Shown here one piece after another: positions 10,465 to 23,400 of a DNA stretch of 64,000 nt. The notes below the pieces were generated by a model that made no database searches, was not told the DNA's origin, and saw nothing but the letters and a program-made list of their open reading frames with translations. Source of the DNA: Ignelater luminosus. Its lineage: Eukaryota > Arthropoda > Insecta > Coleoptera > Elateridae. Positions within the stretch are counted from its first letter, which is position 1, and every line of letters begins with the position of its first letter. Location: positions 247,032-311,031 of the forward strand of contig VTPC01090704.1 of assembly GCA_011009095.1 (NCBI GenBank), read 5' to 3'. Position numbers and translations under genes: made by a program.

Positions 10465-12225
10465 GAGACACGATCATGTCTACCTATTCTTTCTTTCATG
10501 CAGTGTGTAAAGCATCACTTTACGAATTGCACCGTTTTAAAGTTAAACTCTTTTGATTCGATCCAGGAACCTTATCTTTATTGTCACCAACTATACGTTT
10601 ACGAATTTTTAGAAGCTTTCTTATTGCCACAATTGAGAAAATATAATTGATAGCTTTTAGTCTTTTTTTTTTGGCATCAATAGTAGAATCTAGGGGTTTT
10701 TAAATGGTCGCTGATGCATTATTGAAAAAAGATTTCGGATTTTATCATTTAGTTATCTTTTCTTTCAAATTACCTTTTTAAATCCCGCATCATAATATGG
10801 AAAAGCAAGAAATCTCCAAACAAAGATCTTATGAAAAGGTAATATTCAATTCGAGTAATTTAAAAGTTAAAATGGTTGCATGAATATGTAAGTATCATAT
10901 TTTAGATTTACTAAATCGTTGCGTTGGTTGGTTGCTTGACAAGAGTAAAATTCAAAAAATAAAATTTGTTTAAACTCCTCTTACATCCTTTATCTTCATT
11001 TAACAAAGGTAGAACGTATGACTCGTATCATAATATTCAAGTTGTCATAAACCGAGAGGGGCAGCGTCTAGCGAACTCTAAAGCACGACATACAGTGGCG
11101 CCCGTGCAAACTCAACATGACAGTTGACCTGATTCAATTTACTCGCCAACCCCAAGATTTGTTTTCCAAGCCATAAATCAGATTCACGACAATCCCGATA
11201 TCCATTATCGTTAGCTGTGTTAGCCGCGTTGGGCTAATAACGTATAGATTTGATTGTGCCCTCGTTTCAAAAAGGGGACTCGAATGCTGCTGCTATATGT
11301 ATAACGTGTAGTTTTCTGTTTTTAAAGCTTTGCGAATTTTAATCAAGTTATTGGCGCAGAAAAGTGGTTGTTCGATGTTACGGCAGACGTAAATTTAGAA
11401 ATGCTTATAGTACAATGAACTGGAAAAAATAATTTAAAAAACGAATCCTCACATAACGAAATAAAATAAATTTTTGTGCATGCTTTTAATGTTGCCGCTG
11501 TTAAAAAACAACTAAAGAAATAAAAAAAAATGTAATAAATGTTTATCTCTTTATTCTTAACTCAGGCTATGGTAAAAATAGACTGCTATAGTTTGATGAA
11601 TTGTTATTTATCTCACATGTCCCAGTTCCATTTTAGTATGTATCTCTGTACCCATGCAAAAATTCCTACCACATGTCGGAAGCTCTTCTTTAGATAATAC
11701 CGACGATTTTCTATTTCTTTCATATCTTAAAAAAAACTTACAATGAGATGTGTTACTGCTGAAATTAAAAGATCTTAAGTAAACTAGATGATTGCTAGGT
11801 TCTGTTATATGTACTTACAATAAATTAGCATTCTGGAATGCTCAATTTCTTAATAACTTTCATAATAAATAATTAAATACTTACCACTCCACCAACATAA
11901 ACTGATAGACTTTTAAACACTTGTTGAACATTTTGGCTAATATGTGTACTAAATGTATAATCCTTGTAGTATGGGTCACTAGATATTGCAGATTGCTATA
12001 GTGTTGACAATTTTTATCACTTGTACGAACACTCACAAAAGTAATTCCCCAATTTCAATTAATAAAAGTATATTTATAAAGTTTTTAATTATCAATTATT
12101 TCTATTTGTCAGCTAATTATTCTTCTGCTGCTACAGAACTTTTTCTTTCTTATTTAGCATCAGCATGTTTCGAATTAAAATCAGTATCTCTACTTATTTA
12201 TTTGTAATTCAAACATTATTTTCGT
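10465..12225. other. non-coding stretch without recognisable gene
   Basis: No recognisable gene is seen. A more GC-rich, CpG-containing island at about 11040-11290 stands out from AT-rich flanks and may be conserved non-coding DNA. The open frame at 11986-12207 is a low-complexity, AT-driven reading with no resemblance to a family. Confidence 0.5.
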
Positions 12226-12227
12226 AG

Positions 12228-12457
12228 ATGAATGTACTATCGCGGCAGAAAAAACCGGGGCAAACTTGTCTGGCGATACGTTGATTCTAACAAAATTTCT
12301 CTCTTTTGCATCAGGCTTTAAGGTGAATTTGTCAGTTCAATTAATAAGGTACTTACTTACATAATAGTTTTACTTAAACTGAAAGACAGATTTACAGGGG
12401 TAACTTTAAAACCTGTGTGGTGCTCCGGTTTTTTTTTTGCCGTGATAGTACATTTAT
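12228..12457. mobile_element. short MITE with about 37-bp terminal inverted repeats
   Basis: The left arm (12228-12265) reads ATGAATGTACTATCGCGGCA, then an A-run, CCGGGGCAAAC. The reverse complement of the right arm (12421-12457) reads ATAAATGTACTATCACGGCA, then a longer A-run, CCGGAGCA. The arms agree at nearly every position apart from a few transitions and A-run length. The 230-bp unit has no coding capacity, which fits a non-autonomous DNA transposon. No clear target site duplication could be identified, so the superfamily is open. Confidence 0.75.
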
Positions 12458-12459
12458 AG

Positions 12460-13755
12460 GCCTCATGGTATCCTTTCAGTTTACAGCGCATTCTTACAAT
12501 TAAAAAAATGAACATGTTTATTGTTAAATAGCGAAATTGCCACGAATTGTTTTACTCAAACTTGTAATTTGCGAGGTTATGTTAAGACGGCAGACAGCTG
12601 TGAACGCTAAACACTGCATAACTTCAGCTGTCTATTGTTTTGATAGTGTTGACACATTGTACTAAAGCATGCCTAACTTTAACTGTTTTTTTCCTGCTTG
12701 CGCGGTACCTATAGGTAATAGAAATCAACCCGGCAGTTACTTGCGTTACTCTTCTAGCAATTGCATCAAGCTGTAGACTTTTTTTAATTTCCATGCCACT
12801 TTCAGATTGCTGAGATGCTTTTCCAATCGGTGCTCCAAAGCAATGCGTCAAAGATCACAGAAACAAAGAAGGCAAGCAGGACGACACATTTTCATTTTTC
12901 AGGTCTTCTTCTTCGTTTTATTTGACAGCAACGAAGGAAGTGATAAAAGATATAAAATCACACTTTCAAAATCATACTATAGCGATGCGAGTTTGCAGTT
13001 TTTTGCCTAGTGTGATCAAAAATGTGACTGTCCGTTGTAGTAATCAAGACCGTTGATATTAAAATCTTAAAAGAAGGTGTTTGGGCCTGAAAGTATACAG
13101 GTAAAGATATTTTAGACTTGTACGGTGAATTCTGGTTTGCTTACTACTACCATTGCCATCTTCAGGTAACGTTTCCATAGAAATTCAAAACCTGCATTTC
13201 GATCACAATCTTTCACTAAAGTATAAAACCTGTAAACAATTCTTCTGCGCAAGTATTTCAATGAGATACTGATAGGTTGTGGTAAAATATAAATAAATCT
13301 ATAGTTGAAGGCAAGACGAATAGGGGTTATGTAGATACAAATCGAGTGCTGCATTACTATCTGAGGTAAGAAAATAACGCAGAAAATAGCTGATAACAGA
13401 AACTTCAAAGTTGTAAGGGTATGCGGGCTGGATTGAGGTATTTGGCTTTGAAGAAATGTCTATGAACCCCTTTAGGCTTTTGGATTTATGTTTTAATTCT
13501 TCTACAAATCCTCATAATTTAGATTTCCACAAGGCAAATCTTCATAAAAGAAATCTGGAACGGGCGACAATCAATGGGTAAGGTCTGCATATTGTGATGT
13601 AAATATGTTGTCGTAAGTTGCACCATCAAAAATTAGAAAAAGCTGAGTTTTCTAGAATGCCTTTAATGGATTAAATTTGTTCAATCGGATGTGACAAGAA
13701 GCTACTTTTGATAAAAAAATCAGTATCAATACTTTGTACTAAATATAGTCAGGAG
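12460..13755. other. non-coding stretch without recognisable gene
   Basis: Nothing recognisable is seen. The short open frames here (12624-12851, 12807-13010 and 13112-13408) overlap on opposite strands, lack family motifs and look like chance readings. Confidence 0.45.
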
Positions 13756-13757
13756 CA

Positions 13758-14085
13758 AGTTTGATCATGAGAAAGATAATAATGATGCAGCTGTGAATTT
13801 AGGAAACCAAACTGGTGAATGAAGGTAAAGCTTAGCAATGGTATTGAACAGTATGGGTCTGAGGAAGGTGTTTGCCGAGTCTCAGAATCAAAACAACGAT
13901 GTCTCTGTTACAACAGAAATTCGGAAAGTTTCCATAACGGAAAACAGTGATAAGAAAAATGGCAATGATGCTTTGTGAATTTAGGAAGCCAAACTGATGA
14001 ATCGGCAGTGGCGTTGAGCAGTATATGGCTGAACGGGGTTGTTGAGTTTCAGAATCAAAATAACGGTGACAGAAACAGCAGTTAA
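13758..14085 (+). repeat. diverged tandem duplication, about 182-bp period
   Basis: Two adjacent units align. Unit 1 (about 13758-13915) holds AATGATGCAGCTGTGAATTT, ACCAAACTGGTGAAT, GAACAGTATGGGTCTGA and GAGTCTCAGAATCAAAACAA. Unit 2 (about 13940-14085) holds AATGATGCTTTGTGAATTTA, GCCAAACTGATGAAT, GAGCAGTATATGGCTGA and GAGTTTCAGAATCAAAATAA. A 158-codon minus-strand frame runs across the duplication, but its sequence resembles no family and is probably incidental. Confidence 0.7.
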
Positions 14086-14089
14086 AATG

Positions 14090-17000
14090 GTAGTGATGAG
14101 TACTATGGCGATTTGGAAAAAGTTCAGAATATTTTGCAACAGCACCTTTATGAGTTAAAACGATGACCAGAAAACTTTTCGTAAAGTTTTGCATTAAGGT
14201 ATACATGAACACTACACTTTCTGTAATAGAAAGTAGGCCTGAACGTGTTCTGTAGAATCTCCAAAGCTTCAGTGACCTTATATAATTGCATACGATAAAG
14301 TTACGCACTTAGTCAAATACAAATTAAAATATCGCAACGTACTTTAAGAATAGTAAGCGTCCAATCTTGTGGAGTTAAAGCAATATAAGAAATAGGTCGT
14401 CTCATTAAGATTAATAAATATTTAAAATCATTCAGAAAAGCGTTGTGGAATGAGTAGTCTTGCTTCCTAATGGGGCAAATTCCAAATTTCTGTTTCACAT
14501 ATACGTTTTTCCTGTCAAACTTCAATTGAACTGTTATAACAATACAAAATATAAGGTTTATTTAACAACTGTAATAATATAACAAATACAATTTATCTTG
14601 AAAAAATACAATTACATACAATTAGATAATTAAATAAATAATTTTCTCAAAAAAATTTAAAATATCTACTTTCATGTTTAGACGCTAGGTACTACCAGTT
14701 ATTAGAATATCTTTAAATGTCTTTAAATTTAAATATGTACAAATAACGTACCTTATAAGCTACAACATTAGCTTTTTTGTTATTAATTTGGCTCACTGAG
14801 ATTTTGGAAGACTTGTAAAGATAAAGTATCTTCACAACTGTCGTAAAACCTCTTATAAAACTGCTAGACAATCTTGCGGTAGTTATGAAGCTAAAAAGTG
14901 TTATATTTAATAAGTAATATATTCAAACTTAAGGGCTCTTGCGTCAACTCCCAACTAACTTCCGAATTAGAAAATCTAACATTTCAACGAAAAGGCTAAT
15001 CTGTTTTGGAATTTTAGTTGAATAAAAATGAATAAAAACAGGTAAATCTGCAAACGAGTATTAAAAATACTAATGTTTTCAGCAGAATATTTTATGTCAG
15101 AAATCCTTGAAGAAATTACATTGCTTTTAATGATTACGAGGCGGGAAAAATAGGAATGGATTAACAAAAGTTAAAATAGTTTAGTTAGAAATAATTCTTA
15201 TAGTTATAAGGCCCCAAACAAATATTACTGATTTAAGGACATTAGTGTAGCTTTCTGTAATTGTATCGAGGTTTCCGAACCGGATTGGTATGTTTGATGG
15301 ATATCTACCTGTATAGGTGATTGTTTATAGTTTTACAGATTGACAATAATTATGATAATACAAAAACGATTTTAATGTTTGTTGTCATTAATATTTTGGT
15401 AAATTAGCAAATCTGTTTTTAATTCTTATCGATCAAAAGCTTAAGTACAAACATGAATAATAATTGTAACAATATCATTCGTATCGTTTTCCAAATCCTC
15501 CCTTTAATCTTTAAATGTATTGTTGATGAAAAGCAGTTTCGAAATGGCGTCATGATATATAGATAGAACAAGAAGCGTGATAAATATTGGGCAATAAGTG
15601 GTAGAGCGACGTGGCAAGCCGGGGAAGCTGGCAGTGAGAAGCTGTCGCGACCTCATCCAGCGGACCGTGTAATTGGATGGAGTGCAACGATATCGGCATC
15701 CGACATCCTTTGCTCGACTCGAAAAGTGGAAATCCGAAGAGCGAACATTTTCAGGACAAAGATCAACGCTTCGTATTTGCCTGAAAATGAACTGCCTCCA
15801 TTTTTTCTATCTTGTTCAGAATTTCAAGTGTTGGAAATAAAAGGGGGAATACTGAAACATCGTTTTAAACAAACGGGAAATAACAAATCATGATTTTTAT
15901 TAGTCATTCGATTATGTATACATACTTTTTGGTAAACGAAGAACTATATGTAACAAATAAATAAACAGGCTTGGACAGTGGTCAGAAACGAGCAAGCATA
16001 AACTTCTAAAATGTGTTCCGCAGCGCGAGATAACATCAGAATCTCCAGGGTGGCTGCAATAACAATCTTCTTGTATGAATTGTTATAGTCTCTGTTATCA
16101 TTCATAAGCGACCGGACATCTCATTCCGGGTAACCGCAAGTCGTAAACACATTTCATCTGAGTCGCGTCCATTCACAGCTTCACGGCGACACTCAGCTAC
16201 CGGTTTACGGCAGAATGAAAGGTAGGAAACATAACTTATTCTCTCTTGACCCGTGAAGGTGTTCTTTATGACACGCTATACCTACAGTTTTTATGCTACT
16301 GGACTGAATTTTCGATCAACACGTAATCCACTCAAAACTACTTTATGAAAATGTTGTTGGAAGAGGAGCTATATATTTGGAGCTTGAATTATTATATAAA
16401 GCTCGCAGCATTTGAGAAGAGTCTACTGGATGTAAGAGAATATGTCATAAATTTATTATCAGGATATCGGTTTACAGCTAGGATCGTGAAGCTCAGGACG
16501 TAGTACATATATCTAAAGATTTTATTATAAAAAAATCTGAAGAGTCATTAAATTTGTAAGCTTTTATTCACACTAAACAAGAAACTGTTTAATTTGTACG
16601 GATATTATTTATCAGATAACGAACGTGTTTAATGTGCGATAATCTGATATTATATTCACATTTGGTATATCGCTTTATTAAGTGTCTTATTCGTTAGTTT
16701 GAATGTTGCAAAAATTACAAATATCATAATTTAAAATAAAATATTTTTCACAAAAATAAAATTAATTAAATGAAACACAACCCTTTTTAAGAAATAATTT
16801 ATTATCAATAAAGTTTATTTAATTATTTCCCAACAGTATTATTATTTTCTAAATATAATGGGATAAGTTGTTAGTATCTCATTACCAAAATTAAATTTCT
16901 CCTTAGGGGGGCCATATTATTTGGTCAGTTTGGCGCCCCCATAGAATTTGGGTTAACTATAAAATTCATTGGATATTTACAAAAATTGGAAATAAGCTTT

Positions 17001-19145
17001 ATTTGGTCATTAACAATTTGTTGAACCCTCTAATGGCGATGTCAGATTAATGTTTGTATAACTTCTAGTAAACTCAAAAATTATTTTGCTTGCTATGTTT
17101 ATTCTGCAAAATATTTTTCATTGATACTTTTAGAGTTTAACGTCTTATAAGTAAATTATTCTAAGAAGCATGGGTAAATATACACGTCATGGTATTTGGA
17201 TCAAAGAGCAAAATAAAAATTGAAACCAAAACGTTTCATCATCATTATTTTATAAACATAAAAAATTTATTAAATTCCAAACTAACTCTATCGTATTTTC
17301 TAATGTCAAAACAAAAAGTTTAAATTTTCTTGTTACTGAGATTTTGAGATTCTTTAAATTAAGGCGTGTAAATGTTTTAAATATTAACAGTAAATGATTA
17401 ACTTAATGTTTACAAATTTGGTTTTTCTTAAAAGAAAGTAATTCAAGAGTAAACTAAATTTTAATAGATTTTTGGAAAAGTAAGAATAAGCTAAATTAAC
17501 TTCCAACAGATTTTAATTATTTAAATTGTGAAATTATTAAAACATACTTGAAATTGTTGATTCTATACTCTTCATTTCGAATGCTATAGCTTTGACTGAT
17601 AACAAGCATGTTTTTTGTCATATCTGGTTGTTCTGTATTAAGATAATGTGAGATTTATAAATTTGGAAATTATGTCTGTTATTATATTTTAATTTTCTTT
17701 TGTAAAAATGCTTTCTTCAATCTAATTTTCGAATCTTTCATTGCGTGACATATAATTATGAAAACGCAAAATAATTATTTTAAATTTATTTCCTGCATTA
17801 TTATTATTATTATTAACGCAGAGCGTTTTCTTTCTTTGTACAAAAAAATCAGATGCTTTTACATCATTGCAAAGGTAGTTGAAATGTATTGATTTTTATT
17901 TAAAAAAATATATAAATAATTATGTAGTATTATTTTACAGATCTTTCGGTTAAACCCGTAATTATGTCTTTAGAAGGTATAAATATCAAATATAAATTAG
18001 ATTGAGAATGCAATATTGTTTTCAGAATCTTGATCAAACAAATCAGGTATAAGCTAGTTAGTGTAGACAGGAGTAAAAAGAAGAAAAACAGTAGTATGGA
18101 TAGAAAGAAGAAAGAAAATACACGCAAAAACCACATCTTAAATTCAAGACAGTTTCTACCCAGACTAATCCGTGGAGGAAACAAGTAATGGATATAACAT
18201 GAATTCAAAGCCACTACAAACAAAAGTGGACCTGACCTGCCTTAAAAAGGTTGCGATTGTTAACTATCACCATTTACAACACACTTAATCACTAGTTCTT
18301 ACTATTTTTACTTAAATTAAGTATAATACACAGTCTTTAAACAATCTTAAACAATTATAATTAAACTAAGAAAATCACAACGAAACGGAAATGACACAAC
18401 TGACCATTTCAATAAAGGTTGCGTTTCCTAATTTCCCTTCCCTTACCTGTTCAATACCGCTTGTCCTTGCCAGAAATTCTGATTCTTTCCATCACTTTTA
18501 TCCCTTTACGGGTTAATCCAATTTTGACTGACTGACTTGCTGTAACAGAAGACATTAATAATAAGGTTATAGCATCGATAGTCTAGCTTAACTGCTTACC
18601 ACTATTATGTATTAGTAGTCAAGACTGACATTAATAAAGTTGGAGGCTATTTTAGATAAGGTTGTTATATTACATTCCCGATAAGTGCACTAGAAGAATG
18701 CATATATTAACCATGTACCTCAAATCTTGCTAAAGTAACAAGATCCATATCATCTTTAGAACAAAGCCATTTTATAATTTTGCAAGAAAACACCCTGTTG
18801 CTTGGTAATTTCCACGCGAACTTATCATTGGAACATTTGAAAAAATATTTGATAATAGACAGCGGGGATCAGTATTCTGATTACTATAAGAGAGAAACTA
18901 CCGAACTTAGAGGAGAAGAGAGTTATACAGAGCCTATACACAGAAAAGCTAAAGAGTTTAGGAATATTTCAAAAATGTAAGCAGGGTGAAGTGATGACAA
19001 AATTGGACAAAAGAGAAACCACTTTTAGAATTGATTCCAAAACCAATATCAATAAGAAAACAACTAAAATTCAAGGAGTAAACCGATACACTACACAGGT
19101 CCAAAACATGTCTGATGAACAACTGTTAGGGAATATAATGCAGTT
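14090..19145. other. long AT-rich stretch; two GC-balanced islands
   Basis: No recognisable gene is seen. Two islands at about 15595-15800 and 16010-16265 carry more G, C and CpG than anything within kilobases and could be conserved non-coding or promoter-like DNA. A GGGGGGCC…GGCGCCCCC short hairpin lies near 16905-16945. Two small plus-strand frames (18780-18980, 18991-19200) are lysine- and threonine-rich and unrecognised; the second overlaps antisense RT sequence. Confidence 0.5.
17797..17814 (+). repeat. ATT microsatellite, six units
   Basis: Six uninterrupted ATT triplets sit in an AT-rich background. Confidence 0.95.
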
Positions 19146-19151
19146 AACATA

Positions 19152-19525
19152 TCTTAGTTCTCTTTATGTTTCACTTGGCAAGTATAATCTTTGTACATAG
19201 TTTGAATTAACTTTATTATCTTTCGAGGAATTCCAAATTGTTCCATTGACTTCCACAACTTTCCTCAGTTCAACGAATCAAAAGCCTTGCCGGAGATGAT
19301 AAACAGTAAGTAAAGCGGAAATTGAAACTCCACCCCTTGCTCAATAATGATTCTCAAAGTGCTGATCTGCTCAAAACCCACATTGCTCCCGCCTCAAGCT
19401 TCTCTCCACGTGGTCTGCCATAGGATTCAAAAAGCTTGCTAGGTATCGAGAGCAGCGTGATTTCCCTTCAACAGTGGTAATTAATTAGGTCACCTTCCTG
19501 GGGAAGCTTAATCAAAACTCCTTTA
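19152..19525 (-). pseudogene. RT upstream segment, inverted (minus strand)
   Basis: On the minus strand the reading starts near 19525 with LIKLPQEGDLINYHC, a stop where Trp is expected, then REITLLSIPSKLFES. This matches the usual 'KLPKKGDL…NWRGITLLSIPSK' block of RTE-like reverse transcriptases. After frame changes it continues with LRREQCGF, and KAFDSLN (DF-KAFDS block) near 19270. It ends with KLWKSMEQFGIPRKIIKLIQ, then YKDYTCQVKHKEN and a stop at about 19155. Several frame changes and stops make it non-functional. The next expected residues (GKLSEP…) are found on the opposite strand at 19540, so the two pieces are adjacent parts of one protein separated by inversion. Confidence 0.8.
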
Positions 19526-19539
19526 TTCCATTGCTTCTA

Positions 19540-20405
19540 GGGAAGCTCTCAGAACCTATAACTATAAAGTCTGGAGTAAGACAAGGATGCCTGATCTCTT
19601 CTATTTTTTTTATTATGGCTTCAGACAGAATGATGAGAAGAGCCACCAACCAAAACAGAGAACTACAGTGAGGATTGAACAAGCGCTTCGAAGATCTTGA
19701 CTTTGTTGACAATCTGTGGCTACTAGCATCCAGTTTTCGTAATATGGAGGTAAAGTTGACGGAAACAGGCATGCAAAAACTAAGGAAATTCGAGTTAATA
19801 GTTTGAATCATTCGGTACTTCAACTAAACGGACAGGTTATTGAGGAGGTGGAGGAATTTTGTTAACTTGGTAGTATGTGATAAAGGATGGAAAGACGTCG
19901 AGAGCAGGATTGGTAAGGCCAGGGGAGCTTTCGCACAACTTCGAGCCATAGGGAGGCCGCGACAACTTCACTTAAAAATATAGCTTCTGATCTTTGACAG
20001 TAACGTCAAGTCCGTCCTCCTGTATGGTTGCGAGACCTGGAAAGTAAACAGAGACATATAAAATAATTTGCAAGTTTTTATTAATTGTTGCCTTAGAAAT
20101 ATAATGAGAATATGGCGGTCAGACACTATTACTAATGCTGAACTCTGGCATAGAACGCATCAGATACCAATTAATAAGCAAATTCTGGCAAGAAAGTGGA
20201 GGTGAATCGGTCACACGCTGAGACAAGAGTCAGAGAGAATCTCACGGCAAGCCCTCGACTGGAATTTTTAGGGTAGGAGAGCACAGGGTCGACCACGGAT
20301 TGCGTGGAGGAGGTTCATGCTGAGGGAGGTCAGGAGAATGAAAAAGAGTTGGCAGCAGGTGAAAGCTATAGCCACAAGCAGAGATGGATGGAAGCATGAT
20401 AACAT
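19540..20405 (+). pseudogene. RT downstream segment with C-terminal domain
   Basis: The plus-strand reading begins GKLSEPITIKSGVRQGCLIS, the RT block preceding the catalytic box. The box itself is degraded to FVDN within FEDLDFVDNLWLLAS, where YADD-like sequence is expected. Later blocks are clear: SLNHSVLQLNGQVIEEVEEF, ESRIGKARGAFAQL, IFDSNVKSVLLYGCETWKVN, CLRNIMRIWRSDTITNAELW and ILARKWRWIGHTLR. The tail includes GRPRIAWRRFMLREV and WQQVKAIATSRDGW. This is the canonical C-terminus of RTE-like invertebrate RT proteins. Stops and small frameshifts interrupt it in at least five places. It cannot encode an active enzyme. Confidence 0.88.
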
Positions 20406-20415
20406 TTGATTGATG

Positions 20416-23400
20416 ATGTGAAATAGAGTTAATAAGTCTAAAAAATCCAGTAAAAATGGTATTCAACAATAATCTAACAACAAGTTTGCTTGCGTCTTTT
20501 GTATAAAGTGTTCTGAGTAGTACGACACAGAAGCTTAGACACTGAAAATAAGCATTTTTTAAAATATAGAGTGGCGTGCTGATCTCTGTCAATGATGGCT
20601 AAATTGATTATGTCAAAACATACAAAATAACCTATCTATTGTCAAAGGAATTAAACTTATTCAAATTCTTGCGGAGTATCCGCAATTGAGGAAGCAGATG
20701 CGGATATCCGTCACAATCCTGGAGACAACAAGCAGAATAAACTAATATAGCAAAACAACAGCGACGACAAGACGCCGCTAAATGAATTAATCAAAAAGCA
20801 GTTTACGCATTATCTCCCGATCATCTTCGATGCAATAGAACCAAATGCAGCAATTTTCAAAAAAGAAAACATTTCTAACCTAACAAAATGAAAGAATGGC
20901 CTGTTACGACCCAGAAACATCGTGAACGGAGTATAGATGTACGGAGACGGATTTAAAAAAATCTAAATTAGTGAATTCAGATATTAAATTCGCAATAATT
21001 GAGGATAATCCGTTACAACTCTAATGTACTGTATACTACATAATCAATAAATTCTGAATTATACTTCAAAAGATTCTGTAAAATCTGATTTTACTAAAAA
21101 AAACAATGCATTATAAAACAACTACATCATCAAACAAAAATGAAGCCATAAAATAAATTTTAGTCTGTATTAAATATCTGTTGCTTTGTGGATATTTCAA
21201 GTTCAACTTAGAAATGTCACACTGCGAAAGATTTGTGTCGTTTAGAATCAATTCAAACTGCGAGCTATCCGCATATTTTACTTTAAAAATAGTCAAGATC
21301 TTAGTACAATGCAATGGTTTGATTAAGTATTTTGCACAAGATGAACGTTTCAAGTTGATTCCAAACAAATGAAAAGTGGATTTTTGTTTACAGTCTCAGT
21401 TTATTTATTTGTCCGGTTATCAGAGAATAATAATTTCTAACTCGATTCAAGATAAACAATTAAATCGAAACTGTTACCTTCTTTTGTTATCTGCAGTAGC
21501 TCCTAAAGAAATAAAGTACAGATTCACGTAATTCAATTAACTTTAACCAACTGATGAAGTGTAACTAGGATTTTCTTATTAGTTTCTCTTTGGAGACCGA
21601 AAATAAAATTTCTTAACAATTACGATTTCACTCAGAATTCAAATTTGATAGAAGTTAAGAGACAGTCACAGTTTTTGCTCTTTTATTTCCGTATAAGAAA
21701 ATTTAAACCGTCAGTAGAGATAAAAAGCGTACCGAAATAAACGCGAAATAGGGGTTGTAAAATTACCAACTCAAATTAATGCGCATCAACGATGACAACT
21801 CTAGCTGGAGCAGCAGTACAACTTTACTGCCCCGATAACCCTGCTCCTTACTCAACTTAATTGCGACTCTGATGCAAAGCCCCAGGCACATCGGATAAAC
21901 AACGGGCTACAGAATAAGGGAGTGAATTTGTATAATGCGCTATCCAGCGCCATTTCAAGTAGGGAACCAAGTGAAGAGTCTTATCTACCAAGCAATCCTT
22001 CTAGACAACAAACTTTGTCGCCATCCATTCTGTCTCCGAGCTGAAGACCGCTCAAGAACAACTCTGGTCCTTGATAAAGCATACATAGCGGAGCTGTCAA
22101 GCAGAAGGAAGAAGGGGCAATTGTTCTAGTGAGCTTTTCTCCCGGAATCGTTTCCAGCATCAGCAGAGCAGCATTGTGCTAATGTGATGTTCGCCTCATC
22201 GCTTCTACACTTGGCCGCTTCTCGTCTCCATTTTCCGGGGCTTTCCAACTTCCCATGGACGCATATTTCATACTCAAATGTGCTCCCAGGCAATTTGAAG
22301 ATTATTCAACACAAAGTAGAGTTTTATGGAGAATATAAAACGCCAGGTTATTCTTTATTTATGCCTCGAGTTACAAAAAGGTGTAAAATAATACCTATAT
22401 AACTAGAAGGAACGTGAATTCTTGCGTATACATTTTCAACATTCTTTTTTCCTTACTTTTTTATTTTTTACATAAGTTTGTGTTAAAATAAACAAATAAA
22501 ACTTAGATAATATGACGTGCTGATAAAAATGGCCGTTGCCGATTGCAATAATAAAGTTTCATAATGTAATTTATGATTTAGCACTTTATTCAAAATTGTT
22601 TTAAATTGGCCATTATTATAGGCAATTACAAGTTTATTACATATTCAAACCGGTTGTTTCTAAAATATGCAAAATTTCACTAACTTTCTACTGTAGATTA
22701 TTGTAATAGACTACAAGATTTAAAAGTCTCAGCAAGCCAAACCCAAGAAGCTTCTTAGATTTCTATAAATACGCAATGCAGTGCTTATTGCCGTTATTAA
22801 TAATTAAAACAAATTTCTTTAGAAAAATAATATCTTTTAAAATAATAATAAGGCTAGTTTAAACCCTGCAAACACAGAATAGTTTATGAAAATGACAGAC
22901 ACAACAATCACGAAAAATATAAAATGGTGTTCTAAAGTCATGAATTCAAAATAAAAAATTTTTAGATGTGTGTTTATCCAGTTTCTTTATTGTTACGAGT
23001 AAAAAAAATATTTTTTCTTAAGAATTTCTATTATTATTCTGGAAATATCTAAGGTTCTATCAAGTTAACACACCAATGTTGCAAGCTCTGTAATGTGAGG
23101 CTTGATAAAATAAGTCAATTCTGAATTTATCTTTACTTCCTTATTGATTTGCAGGAAAATGTGTACTATTTAAGTAGATTTTCTTGTTTTTAATTTATTG
23201 TTAATTCATCTTCATTGTAGATATTCTTTGTTAGATAATTAGATATGCATAACAATGATTACGTTATTTTAGTAGTAGGTAAGAATTGCACACGTAATTC
23301 GACATTGTTTTAACACCAGCCTATGTCCAGAATTTTGCCTGATAATGTTAGGCTCATATGTAACTCAAGGGCAGACAGAATAGATGCGATTATAGTCAAA

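Larger units (their letters stand above)
19150..20410 (+). mobile_element. 5'-inverted RTE-like non-LTR retrotransposon copy
   Basis: Two reverse transcriptase segments lie head to head. The minus-strand piece (about 19152-19525) covers the earlier RT blocks. The plus-strand piece (about 19540-20405) begins at the block that follows them and runs to the protein C-terminus. The inverted segment's downstream end is at the far left and its upstream end abuts the plus segment. This is the arrangement made by twin priming during target-primed reverse transcription. The 3' end near 20400 carries a TGAT/GATG-rich tail, typical of RTE-like elements. No target duplication was identified. Confidence 0.8.

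Noticed and set aside
13832-14308. 158-codon minus-strand open frame.
   Set aside because: It runs across a tandem duplication, has no recognised motif, and its Cys/His residues do not form a known finger; probably incidental.
16905-16945. GGGGGGCC and GGCGCCCCC forming a short hairpin.
   Set aside because: Stem is short with a bulge; could be chance or an end of an unknown repeat; not enough to call an element.
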